A DNA stretch of 64,000 nucleotides from Ziziphus jujuba (Eukaryota > Streptophyta > Magnoliopsida > Rosales > Rhamnaceae). Position 1 is the first letter of the stretch. Each line of letters begins with the position of its first letter. Positions 1-11,047 of the stretch are shown one piece after another. The stretch lies in the NCBI RefSeq assembly GCF_031755915.1, contig NC_083388.1, positions 19,928,001-19,992,000 of the forward strand. The letters run 5' to 3'. The notes below the pieces were generated by a model. That model saw nothing but the letters and a program-made list of their open reading frames with translations, searched no databases and was not told the DNA's origin. A program made the translations under genes and the position numbers.

Positions 1-3000
1 ATTCTCTCTCTTCCTCTCGTCTGTCTCTTATAGGACTTTATTTTCTCTAATTTTTTTTTTCTTTCACTTTCACTTTCTTCAAAACGACCTGTTGATGAAC
101 AAAATGTATTTCTGTGCAAGAAATGCGAGAATTACATAATATTAAATTTTAACTATATTTACTAATATTAACAAATATTTGAGTTAAGTAAATTACATTT
201 ACTAATATTTTCCACCAGGTATGATATTATTGTGAGTCCATAATTTAGCTTTAAATTTTATTGGTAGTTTAAGTTTGACATAATTTCCCCCCTCCCCAAT
301 TTACACCAAAAAAAAAAAAATTCAAAAGAAAAAGTGTGACAAAATGTTAATAACTTGGATATTTTGTTTTTTATTCGATGTACGTAGGTGCTTAAATTTG
401 TTGTATGCTTTCTCCACCTTATCAAGAAAGTGGTACAAATTAAACTAATTTCTAGCTAGCAAGAAACCGTTTTTTCCATTTATTAATTAATTTTCTCAGT
501 CATGATTAATTTCTTGGCTTTAATATATAATTTGAGGGTCAAATCATACACAAATATGAATATTATTAGCAAAAGTTTAAAATTTTCTATCTGAAATTTA
601 ATCAAATATGTAATATAATAGCAAAAGCAAAATGAGAAACTTAATTAACAATACATTGATACTCAACATTTACATGAACTTAATAAAATATCATTTATTT
701 TATTCAATTTTTTCTTCCTCAAAAATAATTTTTGACACTTTTTCTTTTTTTTGGGTATTGAATTAAAATATTTAATTTAGTTCTCAAATATTGTTTTTAT
801 GGGTAATTACATATAATTGAAGGGGGCAAATACTAATTTTCAAAAAAATGTACAAAGCGGTTAAAGCTAGAAGAGGGACGGTAATAGGGGTATCAGCTAG
901 AGGTTATGCTAGGTCAGCTTTCAATTAGACCTATTAGTTTAGCTTTCACTTAGGCAATTAAAAAGGCAATCAACTTGGTTGATATAAAGGCTGAAACTAG
1001 GGGTGGCAATTTGTATTGCTGTGTCGTGTTCGTGTTAACCCATTTATTAACCATGTCGAAATTGTTTAACCAGAACTCGATCCGTTAATTAATTGTGTCA
1101 GAAATTTTCAACCTAGACACAACCCATTTAATAAATAGGTAACCTAGCGCAACTCGTGTAATCAATTTATTAAGTGGGTCAATTTAGGTCAACATGACTT
1201 GTTTACACAAAATTAACCCATTTACATGAAATTGACCGCTTTATACGAAATTTATCTAATTAAATAAATTACTTTATTTAAATTAATTATTTTATACAAA
1301 ATAAAAATAATTTAATCATTAATTAATTTAAAATTAAAATATATATGTAAAATCATATAATTATAGTTATAAATTTACAATAATATAACATATAATATAA
1401 TAATATAACAGTCTCATATAATAGTTAAATTAATATCAATACATATATATACATAATAAATCTAATTCTACTTCTTTAAAAATAATATAAATTTCTTTTA
1501 TTAATAATTATGTTTTTGATTTTCTACATCTCCAATACTCGTAGGCAAATTAATTTTTACTTTTTCAATGTCCATAAATCTTACTTTTTCAATGTCCATA
1601 AATCTGTAAATGTATTAAACATGTTATATCTAAGTAGATAAATAATATTTCAATAATTTTTATTTTTTATTTTTAATTAATAAAAGAAACCTTAAATAAG
1701 TTTGATAGTTAATAATAAAAAAGTATTAGTTAAAGCTTTACTAAAAGTATATTTTATATATTAAAGCTATAATTTAAATAGGTCATAATCATTTGGGTTC
1801 GGGTTAAATAGGTCAATCTAAAGTTAACACGTTTAATTAAACGGATTAATTTTGGATTAAACAGATTAATCCGAAACTGACACGTTTATTAATCATGTTA
1901 AACAGGTTGACACGAATTTGATTCAAATCTATTTATAATAAACCCATATCTATTAACTTTGTATCATTTTCGAGTCATGTCACTGTGTCATGATCTAAAT
2001 TATCACCCTTAGCTGAAACACATTTTATTAACAAAAATCATCTCGAATCAAAATCATAAGAGTTATTCTGCAGGAATTTTCTCTCTCTCTCTCTCTTTTC
2101 CTGTCCTCTGTCTCCCATAGGGTTTTATTTATTTTTTCTTTTACTTTTTTGAAGCGAGCTGTTGATGTACAATATGTATTTCTAGTACAGGAAATGCAAG
2201 GATTGCATAATATTAAACTTTAACTATATTTATTAATGTTAACAAATACTTGAGTTAAGTAAATTACATTTAATAATATTTTCTACCAGGTATGATATCA
2301 AAAGAATATTAATATTAATAATATTGCATAATAATATTTTTTTTTTTACACCCAAAAAAATATATATATATCAAAAGAAAAAGTGTGACAAAATGTTAAT
2401 AACTTGGATATTTTGTTTTTATTCAACGTACATAGGTGCTTAAATTTGTTGTATGCTTTAATCAATATTGTTCATGGATACTTTCTCCACCTTATCAGGA
2501 AAGTGGTACAAATTAAACTAATTTCTAGCTAGCAAGAAACCATTTTTTCCATTTATTAATTAATTTTCTCAATCATGATTAATTTCTTGGCTTTAACATA
2601 TAATTTGTCGGTCAATTATAAGCAAATATGAATATTATTAAGTTTAAAATTTTCTATTTGAAATTTAATCAAATATGTAATATAATAGCAAAAGCAAAAC
2701 GAGAAACTGAATTAACAATACATTAATACACTCAACTTTTATATGAATTGAATAAAATATCATTTATTTTAATTAATTTTTTCTTCCTCAGAAATAATTT
2801 TTGAAACTTTTTCTTTCTTTGGGGTATTGAGTTAAAATATTTAATTTAGTTCTCAAATATTGTTTTTATGGGTAATTACATATAATTGAAGGGGGTAAAT
2901 ACTAATTTTCAAAAAAAAGTACAAAGTGGTTAAATCTAGAAGAGGGACGGTAATAGGGTATCAGCTAGAGGTTATGCCAGGTCAGCTTTCAGTTAGGCCT

Positions 3001-3300
3001 ATTAATTTAGCTTTCACTTAGGCAATTAAAAAGGCAATAAGCTTGGTTTATTAAAGGCTGAAACACATTTCACTAACAAAAATCATCTCGAATCAAAATC
3101 ATCTGAGGTACTCTACTGGAATTCTCTCTCTCTTTCTTCCTCTCCTTTGTCCCTCATAGGGTTTTATTGTTTTAAATTTTTTTTTTTTCACTTTCTTTGA
3201 AGCAAGCTGGTGATGAACAACATGTATTTTTGGTGCAAGAAATGCGAGAATTACATAGCAAGATTCGAAGACTACACCAGTCTTGTAAGTTTCACTTTCT
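1..3300. repeat. ~1.05 kb tandem duplication (two copies plus a partial third)
   Basis: The stretch starting with the CT-rich run at position 1 recurs at about 2073 and again, shortened, at about 3118. Copy 1 covers 1-990 plus 2012-2072, interrupted by a transposon. Copy 2 covers 2073-3117. Copy 3 runs from 3118 to about 3290 and then diverges. Shared landmarks are the CT-rich run, a GTTGATG..CAA..ATGTATTT segment, the ~80 bp block ending in GGTATGATAT and the block ending CTGAAACACATTT. In copy 3 the segment 3205-3285 ends in a donor-like CTTGTAAGT and is open in two frames, so these units may descend from a gene's first exon. I recognise no protein. Confidence 0.85.
998..2011. mobile_element. 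non-autonomous hAT-like element with 8 bp TSD
   Basis: The ends form short inverted repeats: TAGGGGTGGCAATTT on the left and, read on the opposite strand, TAAGGGTGATAATTT on the right. The element is flanked by identical 8 bp direct repeats GCTGAAAC at 990-997 and 2012-2019. The tandem sister copy near 3057 has a single GCTGAAAC with no insertion, so it is a preserved empty site. An 8 bp duplication and this terminal sequence are characteristic of hAT elements. No transposase is visible; the interior is AT-rich with GTGTCGTGTTCG-type subterminal motifs and a direct repeat of ACTTTTTCAATGTCCATAAATC at about 1558-1605. Confidence 0.85.
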
Positions 3301-3536
3301 AATTATAATGTAAGCTTTTGCTTTTTTGTATTTGTATGGATAATTACATCCTAAGAATCAATAATTTTATTCTAAGAAAAATTCCAATTTCTAATTATAT
3401 ATATATATATATATATATATTTCAATGCATACACATACATAAATATTCTAAAGAATGTTTGATCGCTTCTAATTATAAATATATACTATAGATCATTTTC
3501 CATACTTTTTTCTTTTGTTGTATTCATATTCATATA

Positions 3537-3572
<36 letters not shown>

Positions 3573-3998
3573 TATAAAATATAAAAGAAGAAGAGTATGC
3601 ACCACGTGTCAGCATACCCTTCTTCCAAATTTCCTCCAAAAATATATTTTCTTATTTTTATTTATTTATTTATTATCTTATTTTTTATGGTTATAACCAA
3701 ATATATATAAAATCAATTTTTTGATATAGCCATTAATAACAATCAAACAATTGATAAAATGACATATGGTAATAATTTTGCAATAAATTTAAAATAAACA
3801 AAATAGTTGATTTTATTTTGTTTACATATATAAATATGGTTACATGGAAATTAATAAAAATATCTTTTTATTTAGATATAAAAATATAATATGATAAATA
3901 ATAATTGTTAAACATAGCAAAATAAGATTTATTTTCAAAACAAATTATTTGATCTTATTTTATTACCAATTAAAAAATATTTTTATTATTATATTAGA

Positions 3999-4085
3999 TT
4001 GACGGTTTAGGAAGACCAGATTTTGATAAAGTATATTCGGGCCAATGGGGAAGATCTTGGAGATCATTACCCAAGAATGCAGCTA
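3999..4085 (+). pseudogene. decayed R2R3-MYB R2-repeat fragment
   Basis: Within AT-rich DNA, about 87 bases read as part of a MYB R2 repeat. One frame gives EDQILIKYIRANGE, and after a one-base shift near 4051-4056 the next frame gives SWRSLPKNAA. Together these match the region between the first and second conserved Trp of plant R2R3-MYB proteins (the WTxEED...NGEGxWRSLPKNAGL pattern). The first conserved Trp position reads Leu, and a Glu position is a TAG stop (4008-4010). No second MYB exon was found. It sits just after a TTAG acceptor-like site. It is a relic rather than a working gene. Confidence 0.6.
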
Positions 4086-5088
4086 TTACCCTTTTTAAAT
4101 TATATATTATTATTATTATTATATACTATACTATAATATAATATAATATAATATTATATATTTAAAAAGAGTACATTATTATAATAATGAAAATGCAATA
4201 TTTATTACATTCAATAACTACATATGGTAATAATGTTGAAATAACTTTAAAATAAATAAAATAATTGATTTTATTTTATTTACTAAATTAGTCAAATATA
4301 TTTGCCTATAAATTAGTAAGTAATACCTTCTGGTTATCTTAAAATTATGATAATATATATATATATAGTAAATAATATTGTATATATATATTTATATATT
4401 CTTAGTAAATAATAAAAAATAAAAAAACAATGATAAAGAATATTGTATGTATATATTTAAATTGGAGTAGATAAATTTTATATACTTATAAGAAAACATT
4501 AAAAAAAATTTATAATTTATATCTAAATATTTTTATTAGTTTTTATGTTTATTTTATTGCAAAGAAACAAGATTTTATATACAGTAATTGAGAACAATAT
4601 TAATCTCTTTATTTATTATGTAATAAAATATATTCTTTTTATTAAATATATTTCAAATAAAAATCCGATATACTAATACATATTCATATATGTATATGTA
4701 ATAAATGAAATTTCAATATTCTAATATATAGATTTCAATTATAAGGTTGATACTCCTATTTGATATCCTTAAAATACATATAACCATAAATAAATTAATA
4801 ATGAGATTGAGCTCTTTATTTGGTTTCTTTTTAAAATTTTAAAAGATAACGAAAAAAAATATATTTAGTAAAAGATTTTTTATTATTAAAATATTTCACA
4901 TAATAATTTCATAAATTAATACATATTCATATATGGATATATAATAAATGTAATTTTATTATAAAATAATAATATTAAAATACAGTAACTAATAATGAGA
5001 TTTATTTTCTTACCAAGAAATTTATGATGAATAATGCTTTTTTTTAATATTTTCCAAAAAATGTTTAAGATGTAATTACATATACATA

Positions 5089-5119
<31 letters not shown>

Positions 5120-6166
5120 GTTTAAGATGTACTTATATAGAGGTACTTTTATATATATATATATATATATGGTCAGTAATAAATATAATTTCATTATAAA
5201 ATAATAAGATTAAATGCAGTAACAAATAATGAGATTTATTTTCTTATCAAAAAATTTATGGTAAATAATGCATTTTTTTAAGATTTTTCAAAAAATGTTT
5301 GAGATGTACTTATAATGCTTGATAATCGTAATAATGTTTGATAAGAGTATGATAAATATTATCATTGTTTTATAAGAAAGAATGAAATGCAATGACTAAA
5401 ATACTTTTATTTTAACAAATTTTTATTTGATAAAAATATTACATAAATGTTGGATTTATTAATAATAATATCTAACCAATTGTTATTATATTATTTTAAA
5501 AACTTATTATAATGAGATTTAGAATATAAAACACATTTTTGCAAAAATTTAATTTGGCCTACCAAATGTTTATTTTTGGCTTTGCCCATGGGTTTTAAAG
5601 TAAATAGAGAAATGAAAAAGAGAAAAAAAAAATCCTTGATTCTATATAATTCTATACCAAATTTAATGCTATAGATTTGTGTATTTTTTTTTCCCCCTTG
5701 AAACAAAATGTAGTTAAAAAAACAAAAGTTGCAAATGCTGAAAGAAACAATGAGAAATAGAATCTCATTCTTAAACAATATAATAAAAGAATGAATTTTC
5801 TCTTTGTCGGGATTGTTGATTAACATAAAAATATAAAAAGAACGAGTACTTTTTTGTTTTTCTATATATGGTTTATTACTTGGTTTTTTTGGTATATTTT
5901 GATAATTATTAAAAGTAAGTTGATTATTTCATACCCTTTTGTGTTCTTATTCTAAGGTTAAATTAGCAATTATAATGGTCCAAACAGTCAAATTTATTTT
6001 ATATTAAAGATTGATAATGAATGTACCATCTACAAAAGAATCCAAGCTGAAAAGAATACACATCAGATCTCAAAAGTACTAAAGATCACATTGTACATAT
6101 GATGGTTAGTTTATTTTTTTATTATTTCTTTGTTGATCCAATCTTTATATACTTGGAAGCTTTTAT

Positions 6167-6197
<31 letters not shown>

Positions 6198-6642
6198 ATC
6201 TATTTTGTAATTTTTTTTTGTTTAGACTATTATTTTGTATTTTAAATGTTCATCATCATTATTATTAGAATTTATTATGTAACATAAATAATTGGTCAAA
6301 AAGTGAGGATATAATTTAGTAGAAAAATAGAAGAAATTCTTGGAACGTGACCTTAGGTTTATAATATATTTCAAAATTTAAGGTAAATATATTCCAAAAT
6401 TTTTACAAATATATTTTATATTAAGGTTATAAATTTTATTCATTTGTAAATATAAATAGAAAATCCACTTTAATTACTAAAGTTTGTATGCAAAATATTG
6501 TTACGTTATTTTATTTTATTACATTATTATAGAACGTATTTACTTTTGCATAAGAATTTCAAAGAGGTTTTCAAAAGTAAATTGCTGCCACATTTATTTT
6601 AAAAGAAGTTTCTAATATACTCATGAATGAAGAGATAATTTT

Positions 6643-7830
6643 TCTATATAATATATAAACTAAGAAGAGTTACCATCACATGTTAGCATATTACCAATCT
6701 AATTTCCTTCTAAAATCATCTTTTTAATTATATTTATTATTTATAATCTTACCTTTTACAACTGTACCTAAATATATATGAAACCAAATTTGTTTTGAAA
6801 TAAATTTTAAATAAATAATAAATATATATTTATAATATTATATATACAAAATTTTACCATAATGAATATTATTAGGCACATTAAATATAGATCATAATCA
6901 AATTATATATAATATTAAAATAAAATATATACAACACATTCTAAATTATATATAATTTGATACTGATTTCAATCATAATTTACAAACTGACACATATGGT
7001 AGCGAAACTGTATATATATATATAATATGTATATATATACTTCTTTTTAAATCCAAATTATTGTTAATTAGGTTATAATAATAATAATAACAATAATAAT
7101 AAATATAATTATATTATATTATAAAGATTTAATATATGAAAATTTGTTATTTGCAAAGAATTAAAAAATACACTTAAATTTAAATTTGAATTCTATTAAT
7201 GGAAAATATTATATAAATATATTTGAATTTGAATTAAATTATATAAATACATGAATTTAAATTTGAATTTGAATTTTATAGATAAAAAATTAAATAAGTT
7301 AACATCTTTTAATTTGTATTTCATAAATAAATTACTTTTATAAAGTCAAAATGTGTTTATAGGATAAATAATAATAATAATAATAAAATAATTAAATTAC
7401 ATTATGAGTATTTAATATATTTAAATTAATTATTTGTAAGGAATCAAAAAATATATTTAAATTTGAATTTAAATTTTATAGTTGAAAAATATTATTTAAA
7501 TACATTTGAATTGGAATTAAATTATATAAATACATTTGAATTTAAATTTACATTTCATAAATGGAAAAAATTAGATAGGAAAATTTCATATATGAAAAAA
7601 ATTATATCAGTAAATATTTTTGAATTTGAATTATATGATTGTATAGTATTATATATAAAGGTAAAATTTATAATTTTTAACAAACTTTTATAGTATAGAT
7701 TGAAAAAAAAATTTAAATATATTTATTAACAATAATTGTTTAAATATAATTAATTATGTAGATTATATTTAAAATTGTCTATTATAATTAAGTTAGATAT
7801 CTCGTGCATCACACGGAAATGGATTTTAAT
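6643..7830 (+). mobile_element. possible Helitron-like relic
   Basis: The left end reads TCTATATAATATATAA followed by an AAGAAGAG...CACATGTTAGCAT block. A related block with the same start occurs at about 3571 (TCTATATAAAATATAAAAG ... CACGTGTCAGCAT), which resembles TC-starting plant Helitron 5' ends. Near 7800-7818 there is a small hairpin, CGTG-CATCA-CACG, of the sort found close to Helitron 3' ends, and a related GCCGTGCAACACAGG occurs near 8170. I see no clear CTRR terminus and no protein, so this is tentative. Confidence 0.25.
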
Positions 7831-8282
7831 ATGTATATATATATGCAAATCGATAATTTGATTCTTTTAATTTCTTAGACACATTCCACGATTAAGGTTC
7901 TCTAATTATAAATATAGGTTATGCATATATGGATAGTTGGAATCTTTTTATATTTTCAAGGACAGGACGCAATTGTACTGTTTGTTTTTTGTTGTTGTTT
8001 TTTTTTTTTAAATTATTTTTTTAATGAATATGCAATTGTCATGTCACTACGCATTGACTGCTTTTTTTACATTGCTATTTATAATTGCATTTGTTATACT
8101 GCTTCTACAGCTTGTAAAAAATATATAATAAAATATTATATCAAACTATATTAAATAACTCTACACGGGCCGTGCAACACAGGTAGCATGCGCTGTTATA
8201 TGTAGGAATTATAAAAGAAAGGGTTAATTGTAGTTTGATACTCATATCCAGACTTTTAATTCCTGTATCACAATTCCTGAAG

Positions 8283-8620
8283 TAGCTGCATTGGAAGCTG
8301 GAACAAGGGTGGTCTCAGGTGATCATTGAAGCAGATGCTCAACTGGTTGTTAAAGCTAGCAATGCACGGGAGAAGAGTCTTCTTCGTTGGTCATCTGATG
8401 TGTTTTTTGATGAAATACTACATAGAATTACTTGTTTTTCTTTTATTAATTTTGTTTGGACCCTCAGAGTAGCTAACAAAGTGGCCCATAGTGTTTGTCA
8501 ATAGGCAGCATCCTTCAATGTCTTAGGACCTATACTTCCAAGCTGTCTGCCTATCTCTTGTATATCTTTTATGATTTAAAAGAACGTATTTGAAGAAGCC
8601 TCCCGAATCTAGATCTTCTG
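8283..8620 (+). pseudogene. LINE-type RNase H domain relic (RVT_3-like)
   Basis: A reading frame from about 8286 gives HWKLEQGWSQVIIEADAQLVV and ends near WTLRVANKVAHSVCQ followed by a stop at 8502-8504. After the stop the same frame continues with AASFNVLGPILPSCLP. This is the C-terminal half of the plant RNase H-like domain at the end of LINE polyproteins: a buried VIIEADA strand with the catalytic Asp, and the RxANKVAH segment. The reverse transcriptase part is absent and the frame starts after a stop, so it is a truncated, dead copy. Host proteins carry the same domain, but the isolated, 5'-truncated state favours a LINE. Confidence 0.6.
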
Positions 8621-9059
8621 TACTGGTTTTTTTTTTGTTTCTATGAATTCCTAGTTCTAAGCAAAAAATTATAGTTTGATACTCTAGCTTTAGGATTGGC
8701 ATCTTAACCCTTCAATATTTTGACTTGACAAATTAAACCCTTGATTTTGTTATATTTAGATTTATTTGATTTTTGACTATATGGTTTATTTTTTATTTTT
8801 TGGCTAACAATAGGGTTTAATGGTTGTTTCATACATATTTTAAAATATATATGTCAATCTGCATATTAGAAAAAATTAAAGTGTAAACTATTAAAATTAT
8901 TTTTAAAATTTTGCAATTTAATCCATTTAATATTGCTAGGACTTTTTTAAAAGTTGAGAGTAATAACAATTTGTTCCAAATAGGTGTTTTAATTTCGCAA
9001 CCTATCAAAACACTTAAAATGAAAAAAAAAAAAAAATTGGTTACTTTGACAATCCAGAA

Positions 9060-9727
9060 AGAGTCGGCATGAAACCTAAATCATTTCTTAGCGGCGATTT
9101 TCTCCTGGAATATTCTTCCACCAACCACCAGTTAATGAGAGCTTCTTCACCACCAAATCACCTTCAACTACGTCTAATCAACAATAAACTTTGGCGGTTT
9201 TCTTATCGTGGTAAGGTGATTAGATCAGTTTGTTCTTTTATGTATAATTTTCAGATAAAAATCGAAGATGGTCTTTTATTGTTTATTATATATTACTTTA
9301 ATAAGTTTTTATATCAAGTTTGTTATTTGGGTTTGATTTAGTTAATTGTTATTTTGAATTAACGAAATAAATAAAAATATAATCGTGTATGAAGGGAGTA
9401 TTTCAATTGAAGTCATGGAGTGGGCCACTTGGATCATTTAAGCATACATAAATATACATACATATATATATATATCTATTGTGTGTCTAATTTTCCTTTT
9501 GCACTATTGAATTTGCTTAGAAACACAAATAATAATATTTACACTACTATCGTCAAACGTTGTCTTTTGAAGCAATTTGGGAGATCCTTGTAGTTTTTTA
9601 TTCTTAAGAATTTTGCCTAATGCATTTTTAAATAATTTATTAGCAGATTTGAAGAGAGAGTGACTTTATATATGACTCTTTATGGATATATACTAATTGA
9701 TGTGAAACATTCAGAAGTCAGATTGGA
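9060..9727 (+). promoter_or_regulatory. 5' leader module of F-box gene 1
   Basis: A conserved block at 9064-9260 (GAGTCGGCA, ATGAAACCTAAAT, TTCTTCCACCAACCACCA, then TCTTATCGTGGTAAGGTGATT) recurs before F-box gene 2 at about 14975-15150 and in shorter form at 14220-14350. GTGGTAAGG looks like a splice donor, and ATTCAG just before AAGTCAGATTGGAATG (gene start 9728) looks like an acceptor. I infer a non-coding first exon and a ~500 base leader intron. The short ORF starting at 9069 is probably leader sequence rather than a gene. Confidence 0.35.
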
Positions 9728-11047
9728 ATGAAGGGGAGTTTGTGCAATCTAGCAGAGGGTGTGATGGAGCAAATCCTGTTGAGATTACCGGTGGAGTCTC
9801 TGGTACAATTCAAGTGTGCTTGCAAATGCTGGCACACTCTCATCGACTGCCCTGAGTTCATGGCCAAGCATCTCCACACTTCCAACAATATGTCATCGTC
9901 TTCTACGTCCTTATTATTCACTGATAAATACAAACTCAGTGCTTTTGAAAATGCAGAATTCTCAAGGTTAACAATATACCATGATGATGATGATGATGAT
10001 GATCATCCTTTGATAAATTATGGTGTTGATGAAGTATGCAAGCTACCAATTGGTAATAATCTGTACGTGGGGACTCAATGTAATGGCATCTTTTTGATGT
10101 GTGAAAAGTCATTTCAAGCCATTAGTCTGTACAATCCCACAACCAGGAAACTTTGGCTTATTCCTGATGCATGCCCCATGGATTGTATCGTGCAAGCAGT
10201 GGGATTCGGCTACGATTCCAGAGCTAATGAGCATAAGGTTGTTCGGATTACATCGTCTAACAATAACAATGGCAATAGCAGTAAAGTTTGCAGTGCTCAT
10301 ATATACAATCTTAGCAGTATTAGCAATGATTCTTGGACAGAGATCGAGCTGCCAATAGAAGATAAAGACAGTTTATCCATTTGTGAGTATGGCAATCAAG
10401 TTTACTGCAAAGGAGTTTATTACTGGATGACCGATGGAAAAATAATTTATTTCGACATAAGCGATGAGGAATTCCATGTAAAACCGTTGCCAAAAGAAAA
10501 TGACTTGCCGCTAGTCCGGGTACAAAAATTGATGTTGTGGAATAATGATTTTGTTGCTTTGTTGATCTGCTCTGGAGGCATATTGGAACCATTAGAAATT
10601 GAAATGTGGGTATTGATGGATGGTGATGATGGTCGTTGTTGTTGGACAAAACATCTATCAATCGGGCCACTAATCTTCTGTTACTGTCCATTGTCGTTTT
10701 GGAAGAGTGATGAGCTCCTTTTGGCGTATTATCCTCACTATAAACCTCCATTGAAAATGACCTCCGACAACCTTGGTACCCGGAAGCTTAGGGATCTTCC
10801 TATACCTTGTTCTTCCATTTTTGACAATGATGTAGAAGTAATTCCCTTTGTAAAGAGTCTGGTTTCATTCCACACGACTGGTACCAAATCTCTTTCAGCT
10901 TTACCATGCAAACATTTAGAAACCAGTACTAGTACCAAAGGTTGGGACACCAAAACCACAGTGGGATTATTTACCTACATTTCGATATTGACATTAGGAA
11001 TTCGTTGGCTCAAGCATATTAAAAGCCAATCCGGTTCCCCGGAATAA
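9728..11047 (+). CDS. F-box/FBA-domain protein, tandem copy 1
   Basis: This single-exon gene encodes 439 residues. An F-box lies at about residues 8-50 (EGVMEQILLRLPVESLVQFK, then CWHTLIDCPEFMAKHL), followed by an F-box-associated region with the diagnostic VGFGYDSRANEHKVVRI near residue 157. F-box proteins of this type bind SKP1 through the F-box and present substrates to SCF ubiquitin ligases; the substrate here is unknown. A run of aspartates followed by HP (about residues 84-93) comes from a GAT repeat. The C-terminus is hydrophobic (GLFTYISILTLGIRWLKHI). The first ATG matches the family's usual short lead into the F-box. It is nearly identical to the copy at 15697. The last residues differ because this copy has four As at 11021-11024 where the sister has three. 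It resembles the CPR1/SLF-like FBA group. Confidence 0.9.
   Translation: MKGSLCNLAEGVMEQILLRLPVESLVQFKCACKCWHTLIDCPEFMAKHLHTSNNMSSSSTSLLFTDKYKLSAFENAEFSRLTIYHDDDDDDDHPLINYGVDEVCKLPIGNNLYVGTQCNGIFLMCEKSFQAISLYNPTTRKLWLIPDACPMDCIVQAVGFGYDSRANEHKVVRITSSNNNNGNSSKVCSAHIYNLSSISNDSWTEIELPIEDKDSLSICEYGNQVYCKGVYYWMTDGKIIYFDISDEEFHVKPLPKENDLPLVRVQKLMLWNNDFVALLICSGGILEPLEIEMWVLMDGDDGRCCWTKHLSIGPLIFCYCPLSFWKSDELLLAYYPHYKPPLKMTSDNLGTRKLRDLPIPCSSIFDNDVEVIPFVKSLVSFHTTGTKSLSALPCKHLETSTSTKGWDTKTTVGLFTYISILTLGIRWLKHIKSQSGSPE

Larger units (their letters stand above)
3300..8270. other. AT-rich repeat region without an intact gene
   Basis: The region is very AT-rich. It holds (AT)n tracts near 3400-3420, 3545-3570, 5093-5118, 5148-5170 and 6167-6191. 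An imperfect ~230 bp direct repeat is seen at about 4977-5125 versus 5213-5325. At about 7150-7650 there is a run of degenerate TTTGAATTTGAATT-type motifs. ORFs here are low-complexity (Ile/Tyr/Phe/Lys-rich) and I do not call them genes. The only protein-like remnant is the MYB fragment listed separately. Confidence 0.7.

Noticed and set aside
10320..10751. 143-codon minus-strand ORF, repeated exactly at 16286-16717
   Set aside because: It lies antisense within the F-box genes; its conservation merely reflects the identity of the coding strands.
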